Part shown: positions 11,090-22,449 of the stretch, in pieces
Layout: every line of letters begins with the position of its first letter
Position numbering within the stretch: the stretch's first letter is position 1
DNA from: Gnetum montanum
Lineage: Eukaryota; Streptophyta; Gnetopsida; Gnetales; Gnetaceae
DNA length: 64,000 nucleotides
NCBI GenBank assembly: GCA_015680685.1
Contig: MNCI01006964.1
Span: 92,748 to 156,747, forward strand
Reading direction: 5' to 3'
Position numbers and translations under genes: made by a program
Notes under the pieces: model-generated
Database searches by the model: none
What the model was told of the DNA's origin: nothing
What the model saw: the letters and a program-made list of their open reading frames with translations, nothing else

Positions 11090-12689
11090 TGTACCATTGG
11101 GCTTGGTAATCTTGCTTAACAAAATAATGAATTAATCACTTAAGCTACTTATCACTAACATTATATCAATATTAAAATTTTATATGTTATTTATTCAAAG
11201 ATTTTTATTTATCCCAATGATACCATAGCTTGAGGTTGACGATTCCCTATTATCTTCTCATGGTACAAGAGTCGTGAAATACTTAGGATGTCCATCATCA
11301 ACACTCTAATATTACAAAAACATCATGGACCTGGTAGTTCTAAGGAATAATTAGGTTGTATCCTATTTCCTTTCTTTACCTCTTCATTGTTCCTCAGAAT
11401 TAGGTGTGAACCTAACTCCATGTTGGTCACAGATATATAAGTAGCATATACTAAAAGTTTTAATATAGCTCCTTATCAAACACTGTCCCAAATCATAGCA
11501 GGTTCAAAGATAAGGTACCCATAGTTCATGCATTATTGAAATCTACTAATAGTGTCCTTAGTATTGTTTATTACACTAATTACTATTGGAGTCTCAAGTA
11601 TATCTTCTAGAGGTATATGTATATCTTTTGCCTAGTTTTCTAAAATATCTTATTCCTTTAAGTTGAAGTGAAACATACCTTTTTATTGTAGGCATAGTCC
11701 CTAAGTCATCTACATTGGATCTAAAGAGATCCAAAGGAATTTCTCAAAGTACCAAACATTGCTTGGGGTAGTATTATTATAGATTATATAAAAGCATCTT
11801 AAGATTTGTGTTATAAGTATACCTTTTGAGTATATTTCAATTTTGAATTTTAGTTTGTGAGGTCTTTATTATATGGTTCCAGTAATCGGTTATTATCATT
11901 GATGTTGGATCATGAGGCTTTTACCATTTGTGATTGATATAATTTGTTGATTTGTAATGCATTTTCACTAATCCATTATGAAAATTTAATTTCTCTTAAT
12001 GTTTATAAGGTTTTTTTTTTCCAATTTTTATTTTTTATTTTGCAATTTTTAAAGAGCTTGAGCCTATTGAGGTTTGTCTAGGTTAGGATGTAGATTCCAC
12101 AAGTTACTTAGAGCTATAAAATCATATAATTTAAGCATTTTAATACTAGAAAATCATTAAAGATAAGGAAAAATCATTAAAAATTAATAAAAATTATTGA
12201 AAATCACAAATTAAAAGGATATGAAAACTCCATAAAAAATTCTATAAATTATGAAAAAGATGTGCTTAGATGTTATGAGGAACGTAGAAGTGTTTAGGTG
12301 ATTTGTGTTAGAGTTAACAAGGATTATCCAAGTGGGTCTTTTATATTTTAGGCAACTATCCTTGTTTAGTTTGAATAACCACCATGTGGAATACTTGTAG
12401 ACATCTTGGTAGTCAAATGTTAACTATACCCAAAAATTAATGCAAGTGATGTGAATGTATGTTAGCATAGAAAGAGGAAGTAGGATGGGAGATGCCTTAC
12501 ACATGGTCGTAGTGGATCCCACAAATAAAATGTAAGCAATATTATCACCATACCTATCCATTAGGTATAACCAAGTCATATCACATCCAATGCAATTGCA
12601 TTGTGTCATTCTGGAGACTAGCATCATAATACCAACTAAATAACATGGTTACATGATCATTCATATGGAATAGAAGGAAGCATAAAAAT
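11090..12689. other. AT-rich intergenic DNA
   Basis: No gene is recognised. A TGGTACAAGAG stretch near 11259 loosely resembles a tRNA-Met-type primer-binding site, but no LTR pair or pol fragment supports it. An open frame on the - strand at 12424-12627 has no domain. Confidence 0.4.
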
Positions 12690-12851
12690 AATGTATCAGC
12701 TTAGTGGTAAGAGCCTTGGCTTGGTAATCCTAGGTCATAGGTTCAATTCCATTAGATAATGTTGTGTTATAAATATAAAAAATTCTATAAAAGGAATTCT
12801 AAAATTGGTCTAATTCTTAGTAGACCAAGTAAAAAGTTTTAGTTTTAGTTT
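12690..12851 (+). mobile_element. SINE-like unit with tRNA-derived head
   Basis: An A-box-like TCAGCTTAGTGGTAAGAGCC at 12696-12715 and a B-box GGTTCAATTCC at 12740-12750 sit at tRNA-like spacing. They are followed by an unrelated body and a T/A-rich end. The 3' part does not fold like a tRNA acceptor stem with the 5' end, so a SINE or decayed tRNA-derived repeat fits better than a functional tRNA gene. Boundaries are estimates. Confidence 0.5.
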
Positions 12852-12871
12852 CATAAGCAATGCACTTTTAA

Positions 12872-13150
12872 ACATGGGTCACATGCCTTTTTAACCACAT
12901 GACTAATGCTAATCGCACTAGAGAAGTAGTAACTTGGACATGGACCACATGCCTTTTTGATCATATGTTGGGATTAGTTTAAGGAATTTTTCAAGTCTTG
13001 GAAGTAGCCTACCTTTATATATGGGCCATATGCCTTTCCAATGATACCCCAAGGGTGATTTCATATGAATGAATTAATTAATTAACATCCTTGCTAGAAG
13101 TCTACCTTCAAGTATAGGTCACTTGTCTTTCTATTGATATGGTAGGAATG
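12872..13150. repeat. Diverged tandem array, unit about 65-95 bp
   Basis: A phrase of the type GG-CACATGCCTTTTT followed by AT-CATATG occurs four times, near 12872, 12938, 13019 and 13112. The sequence between copies is only loosely conserved. It may belong to the untranslated 3' part of an old element whose integrase remnant (E) survives to the right of element A, but that link is inference. Confidence 0.45.
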
Positions 13151-13626
13151 TGTTGCTTAGATGGTATTTCCTTATGTATATTGAAGTTTAAATGGAGTGA
13201 TTTATATAATCACATGTTATCATTGGAAATGAAGCTGGGAGGAATCATCAAATTCCTTTGACGTTACACCCTTTTTCATGCCTTCTTGATCCTTTTTTCA
13301 TTCATATAGTGATCATGTGAGTTAACTAAACTTTTTACTATGATTATGACCACATTATGTATATGGTAAGGACCTCTTATTAATAGAAATAAAGAGATTG
13401 ATGAGATGGTCTCATTGCATCATGAAATCATTTCTTCCTAGGCTAGATGACATATGATGAACCTTTCACACTATATGATGTCATTCTTTTACCATGATAA
13501 AATTGTCATCAATAAAAAGAAAACATTTTTGTAGCAAATAACTAATGACTTAAGAAAAATAAAAAATCAAGAAATGGAGAATATACCAAGAATAGAAAAA
13601 GAAGGAAAAACATAGAAAATGATAAC

Positions 13627-13631
13627 AATAG
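13627..13631. repeat. Target-site duplication of element A, left copy
   Basis: AATAG directly precedes the left LTR and recurs directly after the right LTR at 32888-32892. Confidence 0.85.
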
Positions 13632-15268
13632 TGTGACATCTGAAAATGTCAGTGGCTAGAACACCAAGAGGCTTGTGGGCATATAGCCTAACCCTGAATC
13701 AGTGGGAGGGCCATGCTAGGAAAACAGAAACAAGGTGCCCTGAATGATCTGGTCAATTAGATAGGGACTTACGTGGTGTAACAATAACTATTTGTAAGAA
13801 TATTTTTAAGTTAGTTTCGTGTGGGAGTTGGGGCAACAAGCAAGAATGTAACGTAACGTGAATATACAAATGTGTATCAATAGTAGAAGAAAATGCAAGA
13901 ATAATGCTAAAACTTTGAAACAGATGCTGAGGATATAGAACTAGAGTTTGAAGGTGGAGAAATGCACTGCCCCAAGATCAGGGAGCATAACTTTTGAATG
14001 AATGATGTTTGAAACTAGCATGCAACGTTCAGACAGACACATTGACTACGTAGTGGTGTAGTCACAGTCTCTGGGATGTTACAAATGCAATGTTGGCAAC
14101 TACAAAGGAGGCTAAACCTACTGGGTTGGCAATCATCATGCTATGCGGGTGCAAGGAAAACTATCATGGTACTTGCCAAGATGTCAAGCTTAGGTGCTCA
14201 GGTGCGGGAGTAGTGAAGATGCTATGAGTGTTCTAATGCTTAATGCTCAAAATGATTTTTCCAACCAACCAACCCACCACTAAAATGCTGATTATCAAGG
14301 TATTTATAAGGCTAGGGTTGATGTGAGATGTGGACTGGGTGCCACATGGCCTAGGTCCCATGTAGCATGGGCATGAACAAGTTACACTGACATGTTACAC
14401 TCAAAATGTTATGCTCTAAGTGTTAATCTCAAAGTGCTATGCTCTGCAAGATAAGAACGGGAACTCAGAAACTACCAAATTATGACCACACCACCTAGAT
14501 TGCATGTGCTAGAGTCTGAGAGACCAGCATGTACCTACAAACAATGTCAAAAAAAATGCAACTTGGATTCTATGCTCTAGGACAACGTCTTCCCCCTCAT
14601 TTGAGTAGGGTCAAATGTAAGAACAATTTTGGGGATCAATGGAAGGTGCAAAAGCAAGGCAAATNAAGATTGATCACACCTTGGGGTGTAGTAGAACAGA
14701 CAACCTTGGAAGTCAAAAAATTGCCAAATGCATCTTCCATGTCGAGATAGCTTAATAGATCCTTGTTCAATAGTTAGAAAAAATTTGGCCTTGGAACCTC
14801 TATCATGCTGGCTACACTATGCAATGTAGCAGAGTGTGATAGCTCGAAAGATAGAAAATTTGCCAAACTATTTCTTCCATCCTAAGCACTTTTGATAGAC
14901 TCTAGCATGATACTTGGGTGGACCAGCTACTGGGACATGTGTCAAGTTGGGCATGTTGGAGAGTGTAGTGAGCTTGACAGTTTGGGAGATAGAAAATTTG
15001 CCAAACTATCTAGTCCATCCTAAGTAGACCGTGATCACTTCTAGCTTGAGATTTGTGCAGACTGGCCATGGAAGTGTATGCTACACTGGCTGTGCTATGC
15101 AGCGTAGTAGGCAAACTTAGAAAATTTTTGCAAAAATCAAGACTTCAAATGTGCTACATTGTCTACACTAAATAGTGTGACACTAGACTTTGAAAGATTT
15201 TGCCCAAGTTTCAACACTTTGAAAAATATGCCATTGAACTACAGGAGTCTGAAATTGGTGGTGTTTCA
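13632..15268 (-). repeat. Element A 3' LTR (left copy)
   Basis: Matches the right LTR along its whole length. On the + strand it starts TGTGACATC and ends GTGTTTCA, so on the element strand it starts TGAAACACC. A TATA element (CTTATAAATA on the - strand) lies at 14301-14310. It is about 260 bp shorter than the right copy, and the missing block coincides with the single ambiguous base N at 14665. GCTACACT..AGTGTAGC-type palindromic words recur through it (for example near 14810-14840 and 15075-15105). Confidence 0.9.
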
Positions 15269-15284
15269 TTAGCCCCTCTTTGTT
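15269..15284 (-). promoter_or_regulatory. Element A polypurine tract
   Basis: On the - strand AACAAAGAGGGGCTAA directly precedes the LTR start TGAAACACC. The same arrangement precedes the 3' LTRs of B (53937-53952) and C (60768-60783). It would prime plus-strand DNA synthesis. Confidence 0.75.
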
Positions 15285-16784
15285 GACATATGGAGGACTA
15301 GCTCAAGAGACATCGACAAAGAATACAAAACACCATGATGAACACAACACCAACACCATTCGTCAGTGCTCCCTTGGATAACGCTTCACTATGCTTCAGA
15401 GTGCCAAGGGAATGAGGTATAGAAGAGAGTAGTTTAGGAGGATAGGTCAAGGGATGATGGATGGAGAGGACAACTATGGGATGCAACATCATGATGGCTT
15501 GTTGCCAAATCATGATCCCTCATTGGATTTCTTATGAGGGAGTTAGCATGTAGAGGTGGCCTACCCTTTGGATTTTGACATTTCGTTAGAATGCTTGTGA
15601 CACAGTCGATCCAGGGTCAGACTGGTTATGAGGCAACAACTGTGCCATTTGACTTGGGCACTTGGCTTATGTCATTTTTTCCTTTTTCTCTGTCTCATTT
15701 TTTTGCTTTTTATCTATATATTCTTTTTTTTTTCTTTTGTGTTGCTTAGAGGCAACTTCATCGCATCTACAGGATAGGTGTTTCCTCCTTGGGATGAGTT
15801 GTGTTACATTCACTTGGGGTTTTGACTAGCCCACAAAGGCTTCCCATGGAACAAGTTGCATTATGTCTATTATGGGTTTAGTAGCTAACTATAGGAAAGG
15901 TTGCATGTGCATTAGGGAAGCTTAAAAGGGATGTGGGAGATTGTAAGATCAAGAGGTAGAGGTTGGTTTTGGCTAAGGTGGGGAGGGGTGGGGGTAGGGA
16001 TGTGCACTCTTAAGTAGCTAAGCAAGCCAAAGCAGACACATTAGAATAATGTGGTACCTTGCCATCATGATGAAGCACATCCTTGAATGACACCACCTAG
16101 GCTTCATCCTACAAATGCAACATAGAGAAAATAAGAAAAATAACCACCATGTGAGATGAGGGCAAAGTCCTACTTGCTAGGGCATTGCAAGGGCTGTGAA
16201 TGCTGTGTCAATTGGATGCAATGTCCAAAGTAGGAAGGCTAGTGTAGGCATCAATGATGGTAGGTTGGAAAGCTCTAGTAGCCACACTAGAAGTGAGCAT
16301 TTAAGTGGCTAGAGGAAATGGTGATGCACATGCTTAGAAGTTCTCACCAAAGGTAGGTGCTAGAAAACCCAGCAACATGGTAGAGAATCACGCTACTGTA
16401 CATTATTCCAGGCTTAGGCGATGGTGAGGGCCAAAGGATGGTAACGCTATGGCTAGGCCATAGTACTGTTGGGACTCCAATGAGTGCTGTTGACAATGAG
16501 AGCTACAGCTAGAAGGATTGGCAATGGTGATGGTAGCTTTGGAAGGTTAGCAAAATGCTAGATGGCATCTCCAGAAGATCAGCAAGATGCTCGGTATAGC
16601 AACATTGCAAATGTCCTAGAGGGTTTTTCCTTGATGACATGAAATTCATCCTACAACTACAACACCCCACCCCATCCTACCCGAGAGGTGTGGGTAGGTG
16701 ATAGAAGATTGGAACTATTCTCACTCGCTTGTTTGTAGAACTATGTGTGTTCAATTATAGGTGCTAAACATCAAACACAATTTT
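15285..16784 (-). other. Element A 3' untranslated region
   Basis: About 1.5 kb between the integrase-side repeat array and the polypurine tract. No domain is recognised on either strand; the short open frame at 15298-15513 looks spurious. Part of it is G-rich on the + strand. Confidence 0.5.
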
Positions 16785-17090
16785 AGATCTTGGTAGACCA
16801 TCTATTGTGCTAGTTTAAGGTCGCAATAGACTATGATCCTAGTTTAAGGTCTGGGGAGACCATGATGTCCTAGTTTAAGGTCCTAGCAGACCACTATGCT
16901 AGTTTAATGTCGTAGCGGATGGTGGATGGCCAGTTTAAGGTCATAGTAGACCATGCTATGGGTGCTAGTTTAATGTCATAGCCTAAGGATGTTTTGTGCT
17001 AGTTTAATGTTGTAGTAGACATTTGTACCAGTTCAATGTCATAACAAACATCTATGCTAATTTAACATCATAGCAGATGTTTGCTTACCT
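16785..17090. repeat. Element A TAAACT-type tandem array after integrase
   Basis: About nine units of roughly 30 bp, each with CTAGTTTAAGGTC or CTAGTTTAATGTC (TAAACTAG on the element strand) followed by a diverged AGTAGACCA-like part. Arrays of the same core occur at the same place in B (52650-52935) and in C (59280-59600). Copies are diverged, so the array is old. Confidence 0.8.
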
Positions 17091-17119
17091 TGCTTTTGTT
17101 GTTGGTGTGATACTGCATG

Positions 17120-20100
17120 TCAAGTGTAGTATGGCTTCAGGTATGAGTGATTAACAAGATTGACAAACTCATTGCCATCTAGATTAGCGAGCTTGAAGGC
17201 TCCATTGTCATATGCCTTAATGACCAAGAAAGGCCCTTCCCAGTTGGTTGAGAATTTATCCATAGGCTTTTAGATGACCTTGAGGACTAGGTCCCCTTTC
17301 TTGATTGGGTGTTGATGCTAATTGTGATGGTGCTTTTGCCACTACTTTTCTTGGTACCATTCAATGCAATTAAGTGTTTGCATGCATTCCTCCTCTATAG
17401 AGTTGAGGTCAATGGTTCTTAACTCATTATTCTGAACCTCATTAATGAAGCTTGAAAGGATCATGCGAAGTGATGGGACCTACAATTCAAGAGGAAAAAT
17501 TACTTCAAATTTGTACACAAGACTATATGGTGTTTTACCTATCATGGTTCTACATGTTGTGTGGTAGGCCCATAGTGCGTAGACTAGTTGTTCGTGCCAT
17601 TGTCACTTACTATTGTTAAGCATCTTCTTCAAAAGGTTGATGATGACCTTGTTTGGAGCCTCCACTTGACCATTCTCTTGTGGGTAATATGGCGATGAGA
17701 AGGAATGCTTAATGCCAAGGTTTTCACAGAAGGCTTTGGTTTCTACATTGCTAAATTGTGGCCCATTATTTGTGACTATAGTCATGGGGAGACCAAACCG
17801 GGTCACTATGTTGTTGAGAATGAATTTGCAAACTTGCTATGATGTGGTCTTCCTAAGGGGAAGGGATTCAATCCACTTTGTGAAATACTTAGTTGCAGTA
17901 ATGATAAAGCTGTGTCCTACGGAAGACTTAGGCATTATAGGCCCTATGATGTTCAACCCCCAACATTGGAATGACCATGTGATCTGTATAGTATGCAGTT
18001 TAGTGGGTGGCATGTGCATTGGGTTCCCATGCCACTAATACACATGATATGTCCTAACCTTGGAGACTTAATCGTGCTCCATGTAAGGCTAATAATAGCC
18101 TAGACATCTAATTTTTGCCATCATTGCCTTAGGAGTTATATGACCTCCACATAGTCCCTCATGGACTTGGTCAATGATCTTTTGTGCTTCACTGTCGCTA
18201 ACACAAGTTAATAGAATTCTATCATAGGATCTGTGACACAAGGTATTATCACCTATAAGGACATATTGCCATGATCATTTTCATATTGCATCCATTTGGG
18301 TAGATGTTAGAGTTTTTGGGGGCTCTCCTTGTTGGATGTATGCCTTAATATCGTCATACCACTCCTAGGTGTGAGCTGCATTTATGGATGCAATGCTAGT
18401 TATGTCGGTTATAGGTTTAGTGCAATCCACTATTGAAGCGGGCAAAGTGGAGAACATGTTTGGCACTATGCTTAAGGCCAAAGTAGCTAGTGTGTCAGCT
18501 ATGTCATTTTCATTGTGGGGGATATGTTGGACATCTACGGTTACAAATTGTTTAAGCAAGTGCTTTGCCAAATCATAGCAAGGTTGTAGATTTTGTAGCT
18601 TACAAGCATAAACATCTGTGACTTGGTTAATACCTAGCTGTGAATAATCTCAGATTGCTATGTTTTGGATTCCTAACTCTTGAGTTGCTAAGATGCCTCT
18701 AAGAAGATCTTTGTACTCTACCACATTGTTTGTACAAAGAAATGCAAAGTGGTATTTGAAGGGTTGGATCTCCCTAGAGGGGAATGTGATAATGACAGAA
18801 ACACTACCACCTTGTGTGGTCAAAGCATCATCAAAGTGTAAAAAAACCTCAAAATTTGTAGGTACTTGGCTTATACTGCTAACATGCTCATCTAGGAATT
18901 CCAGGTCTACTGTTGCTTGATTATTTATGGGTGAAGTCATGAGTTGTGTGACTATTGCTTAACCTTTTGTGGATTCCTATGCTATGTAGTATAGGTCAAA
19001 CTCCACAGTCATTGCTTTCCACATTGCTATTTTACTACTTTCATATATGTTTGTTTTAATAGATCTGAGTACGTTTCTCTTTCAGATGACATTGACTTGG
19101 CTGCAAAAAAGGTAGTGTCTCCACTTTTTAAGTGCAAAGACTAAGATGAGATAGTTCTTCTTCACATCGTTATATTTTGCTTCGTGTGCTACTAGCACAT
19201 GGCTTAAGTAGTAAATAGGGACCTTAGAACCATTGTTTTGCTTTTGGAAAAGCAAAGAAGCAACGGATGTGTCTAAGGTTGCAAGGTAAATGTAGAAAGG
19301 TTTATCTACCTATAGAGGGTAGATTGCTAGAAGTTGAACCAACTCCTTTTTAAGGTTGTCAAATGCCTCTTGGCATTAGGCTATCCACTCAAAGTTGACC
19401 CCCCTTTTTGAACAGATGTTACATTGGTTGTAACTTATCAGTTAACCTTGCAATAAACCTACGTATGAATTGTAGCCTACCTTGTAACCAACATAACTCC
19501 TTAAGGTTTGTTGGTGGTGCTAGGTTGGTGATAGCCTTAACATTGTCAGGGTCTATGCGTATTCTTGCTTCTGATACCACAAAGCCTAACATGCGAATGG
19601 TTTTGAAACCAAAGACATGTTTTTTGGGATTAAGCCTAAGGTCATGTCTAAGGCAACATTTGAGAACATGGTTCAAGTTATCTTCATGATTTGGGCTTAA
19701 CTACTATGTCATCAATGTAGTCATTGAGTAGGTCTAATAGATAGTCACTAAAGATTTATGTCATTGTGTGTTGATATGTTGCTCTTGCAGTATTTAGTCC
19801 AAAGGGCATCATTGTATAACAAAATGTACCCTAGGGAGTTATGAAAGTAGTGCTAAGCTAGTGCTCTAGGTTGAGGCAAATTTGGTTGTACCCTGAGAAC
19901 CCATCTATGAAGGACAACTAGGCATGACTGGCTGTAGTGTCGACTAGTTGATCAATACTAGGTAATGGGAAATCATCTTTAATGGTTACCTTGTTTAGGT
20001 CCTAGAAGTCTATGCAAATGCATATGCTTCCATTTTTCTTGGGAACAACTACAATGTTTGAAACCCAGTTAGCATAGTCAACTACCCAAATGAAACCAAC

Positions 20101-20580
20101 TTTGTAAAGCTTAGTGATCTTATCGTAGATGGCCAACGTGACTTTAGGATTGACTTTACAAGCTTTTTGTTTAATTGGATTAATGCATAGATCTAGGATA
20201 ATGTTATGCTATATTATATGTATTCTAAGCCCAATATGTCCTCGTAGGACCATGCAAACACCTTGACATTATCACTAAGGACTTTAGAGATGCTTTGTTG
20301 GATTTGAGGCTCTAACAAGGACTAAGTTTCAATGTTTTTGCCTCATCTTTGCATGTTGTTACAGGGACTTCTATGAGGTGATGTTTAGTTACATCACCTA
20401 CTTCTAAGTATAGAGCTTAGACTAGATGTTTTGGCTAATTTAGTGATGTCTCTAGGGATGCTATGTTGGTGTCATAGGTAAGCAGTTCAAAGTCCAAAAT
20501 TTTTGTGTTTATGCATCTTGTGAGTTTGCCATAAGGTCCATTCAAGACTAAAGGTGAATGAAGACTCTCACATGCATTCA
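17120..20580 (-). pseudogene. Element A pol: reverse transcriptase, two RNase H, integrase (broken)
   Basis: Read on the - strand. A WSYED-type entry to reverse transcriptase lies near 20265-20240. Next are the palm motif YIDDIVVK (near 19710) and the LNPKKHVFGF and KELCWLQGRLQFIRRFIA segments (19676-19419). First RNase H remnants lie at about 19400-19090. The second, archaeal-like RNase H runs about 18940-18380 with FDDA, NNVVEYKDLL and NENDIADTLA. The integrase core (18019-17603) has WGLNIIGPI, VTNNGPQF and YYPQENGQVE, and the gene ends at LVNHSYLKPYY followed by a stop at 17120-17122. The family has Asp in the first two integrase motifs; here both read Asn. Many stops and shifts are present. 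Confidence 0.85.
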
Positions 20581-21064
20581 TTTTTTAAGAGATCCTATAA
20601 AATAACTAGAAAAATGTCAAGAGACACCTATTTTAATAAAGCGAAATGCATAGAATAAGGAAGATAATGATATGAAAACTTGATTAACTATGTAGTATGT
20701 AAAATGATTTGTTTATATATTTATATATTTATTATTTTTTATTCTTTTCTATGGCCTCGATTAACCATAAAATTCCCAATTTAAGGTTGTAGTGGACCAT
20801 AGACTATGTGTGGGGTGTAAGTCTAAGCAAAGCTTGAAAGGTTTGAAATGTAGGACCAAGCTAAATGCCTATCGGACAAGCAAAAAAAATGTAAAAAAAC
20901 TTTCTAAGTGTAAGAAGTTGAAAATGTTAGAGAATTTTTATAACTCTGGGTGTTATGCTATGTGGGATATGGGACGTTTCGTGTTACGTGCAGGACATGG
21001 AGTGTCCTGCATTACGCATGGGACATAGGATGTCCTAGGAGGATGACATGTCATTTGACCCTGA
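20581..21064. other. Element A spacer between RT and the antisense gene's promoter
   Basis: This contains a remnant TAAACT-type unit near 20775. Just upstream of the antisense TATA box there is a strong inverted repeat: GCAGGACA at 20990-20997 and TGTCCTGC at 21003-21010. A related GGGACA/TGTCCT pair follows at 21019-21038. Confidence 0.6.
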
Positions 21065-21068
21065 AGGA

Positions 21069-21076
21069 TATAAATA
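21069..21076 (+). promoter_or_regulatory. TATA box of the antisense gene in element A
   Basis: TATAAATA is followed by GAGG and a pyrimidine-rich stretch. It lies on the + strand, opposite to element A and in the same direction as the multi-exon gene that follows. Inverted repeats lie about 60 bp upstream. That it drives the gene is inference from position. Confidence 0.55.
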
Positions 21077-21564
21077 GAGGTTTCACCCATTGTAAACTTG
21101 TCATTTTCACTGTTAGAGCCAACAGTCATCCAAGCGTAGCACAACCGAGACAGAGCATAGCAGTCATAGAGGGAAACTAGAGTGTAACAATAGGACAACT
21201 AGAGCATGACAACAAGAAGATGGCATGTAGGAGTAAGCATAGAAACCCTAGCCTTGCCAATATTGATGAAATTGAGCACACCCTATGGCATCCTCCCAAG
21301 GCACGCGTTAAGAAACGCTAAGAGACACCATTTGCTAGGTAGGCTGTCATGCTCCACTCATGATTTTTTGTTCCTTCCTGCTTCCTATGTGTTTGGGCTT
21401 TACGTTTTGGGGTTTGAAAGACGGCCTACCATGGGCAGGGATCTCCACCATGATCGCTATTGTGGCCACTATGCCATGACTAGGGAGGGAGTGTGCACAA
21501 TGGATCTCTTTTTTTTTTCTCTTTCTTTTTGCCCCATTTATTTTGTTTTGGCATCAAGGGTTTG

Positions 21565-21880
21565 AGGGTGTCCTATGCCATGATGCTAGGTAAGGGTTTT
21601 GGAAAGGGTTTTTGAGTTTTCAATGTCATGGGATGGGACAAGATTTTCTGTAACACCCTGTGCTATAGGATGGAATAGGGGTTTTACATGTACCGCTAGC
21701 ATAGTGCATTATGAGGGTTTTGGATGCCTTGCATCCCATGTTGCAGAATAAGGGTTTCCTGCATGTCTCAAGCTATGGGACAGGACAAAGGTTCCATGGG
21801 CATCTCGTGCCATGATGCAAGACAAAGGTTTTTTAATGTCTTGCATCGTGGGATAAGACTCAGCCAAGGTGGTCAAGGGT
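21565..21880. repeat. Diverged tandem array with GGGACA / GGGTTTT words
   Basis: About five units of roughly 55-65 bp. Each combines a TGCCATG- or TGCATC-like part, GGGACA or GGGATA, and an AAGGGTTTT-like part. It lies between the antisense TATA box and the first recognisable antisense exon. Confidence 0.55.
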
Positions 21881-21934
21881 CATGCCTGTCAAGCTCTAGG
21901 CATCCCTGAGAGTGTGACAAAAGTTAGAAAAATT

Positions 21935-22350
21935 TTGACACTTCTATGTTCAGTGCTTGGAAAATTTTGCATGTTCTGTAGTTGTCACGCTCCTTAAGAG
22001 CATGAACAACACTTGGAAAGAAATTTTTTTTTGCAACTTTTCACCAATAACTACATGGTTGTCACACTCCCTAACAGTGTGAAGAAACTTAGAAATTTTT
22101 TTTAAATTTTTTGCTAGTTTTTTTACAGTTATCATGCTCCTTGGGAGCGTGACCAACACTTGAAAAGTTTTTGTGCAACTTTTCTACCAGTAACTTCATA
22201 GTTGTCATGTTCCCTAGCAGCATGACCAACACTTAGAAAAATTTTTCATACTTTTTTTTGTTAGTTATTCCATAGTTGTCATGCTCCCTAGGAGCACTTA
22301 AAAACTTTTTTCTTGGAAAGTGTCATGCTCTACGTGGAACATGACCAATA
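21935..22350. repeat. Palindromic tandem array upstream of the antisense gene
   Basis: About six units of 65-115 bp. Each is centred on a GTCATGCTCC-CTAG-GGAGCATGAC-like palindrome (for example near 21985, 22065, 22130, 22205 and 22280) followed by CAACACTTGGAAA and a T-rich part. Each palindrome could form a hairpin with arms of 8-10 bp. Confidence 0.7.
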
Positions 22351-22449
22351 GTTGGACAATTTTTGAGTTTTTCTTTTAATATTGTAACTTTCAAAAAACA
22401 TGTAAGTGTTAGTGTTGTGCCCCACTTGAAACCAAGCACATTAGATGGT

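Noticed and set aside
11240-11290. Copia-type primer-binding site near 11259
   Set aside because: The match to the tRNA-Met complement is loose and no LTR or copia coding sequence lies nearby.
12696-12765. A functional tRNA gene
   Set aside because: A and B boxes are present but the ends do not form an acceptor stem and no anticodon arm could be set with confidence. A SINE head fits better.
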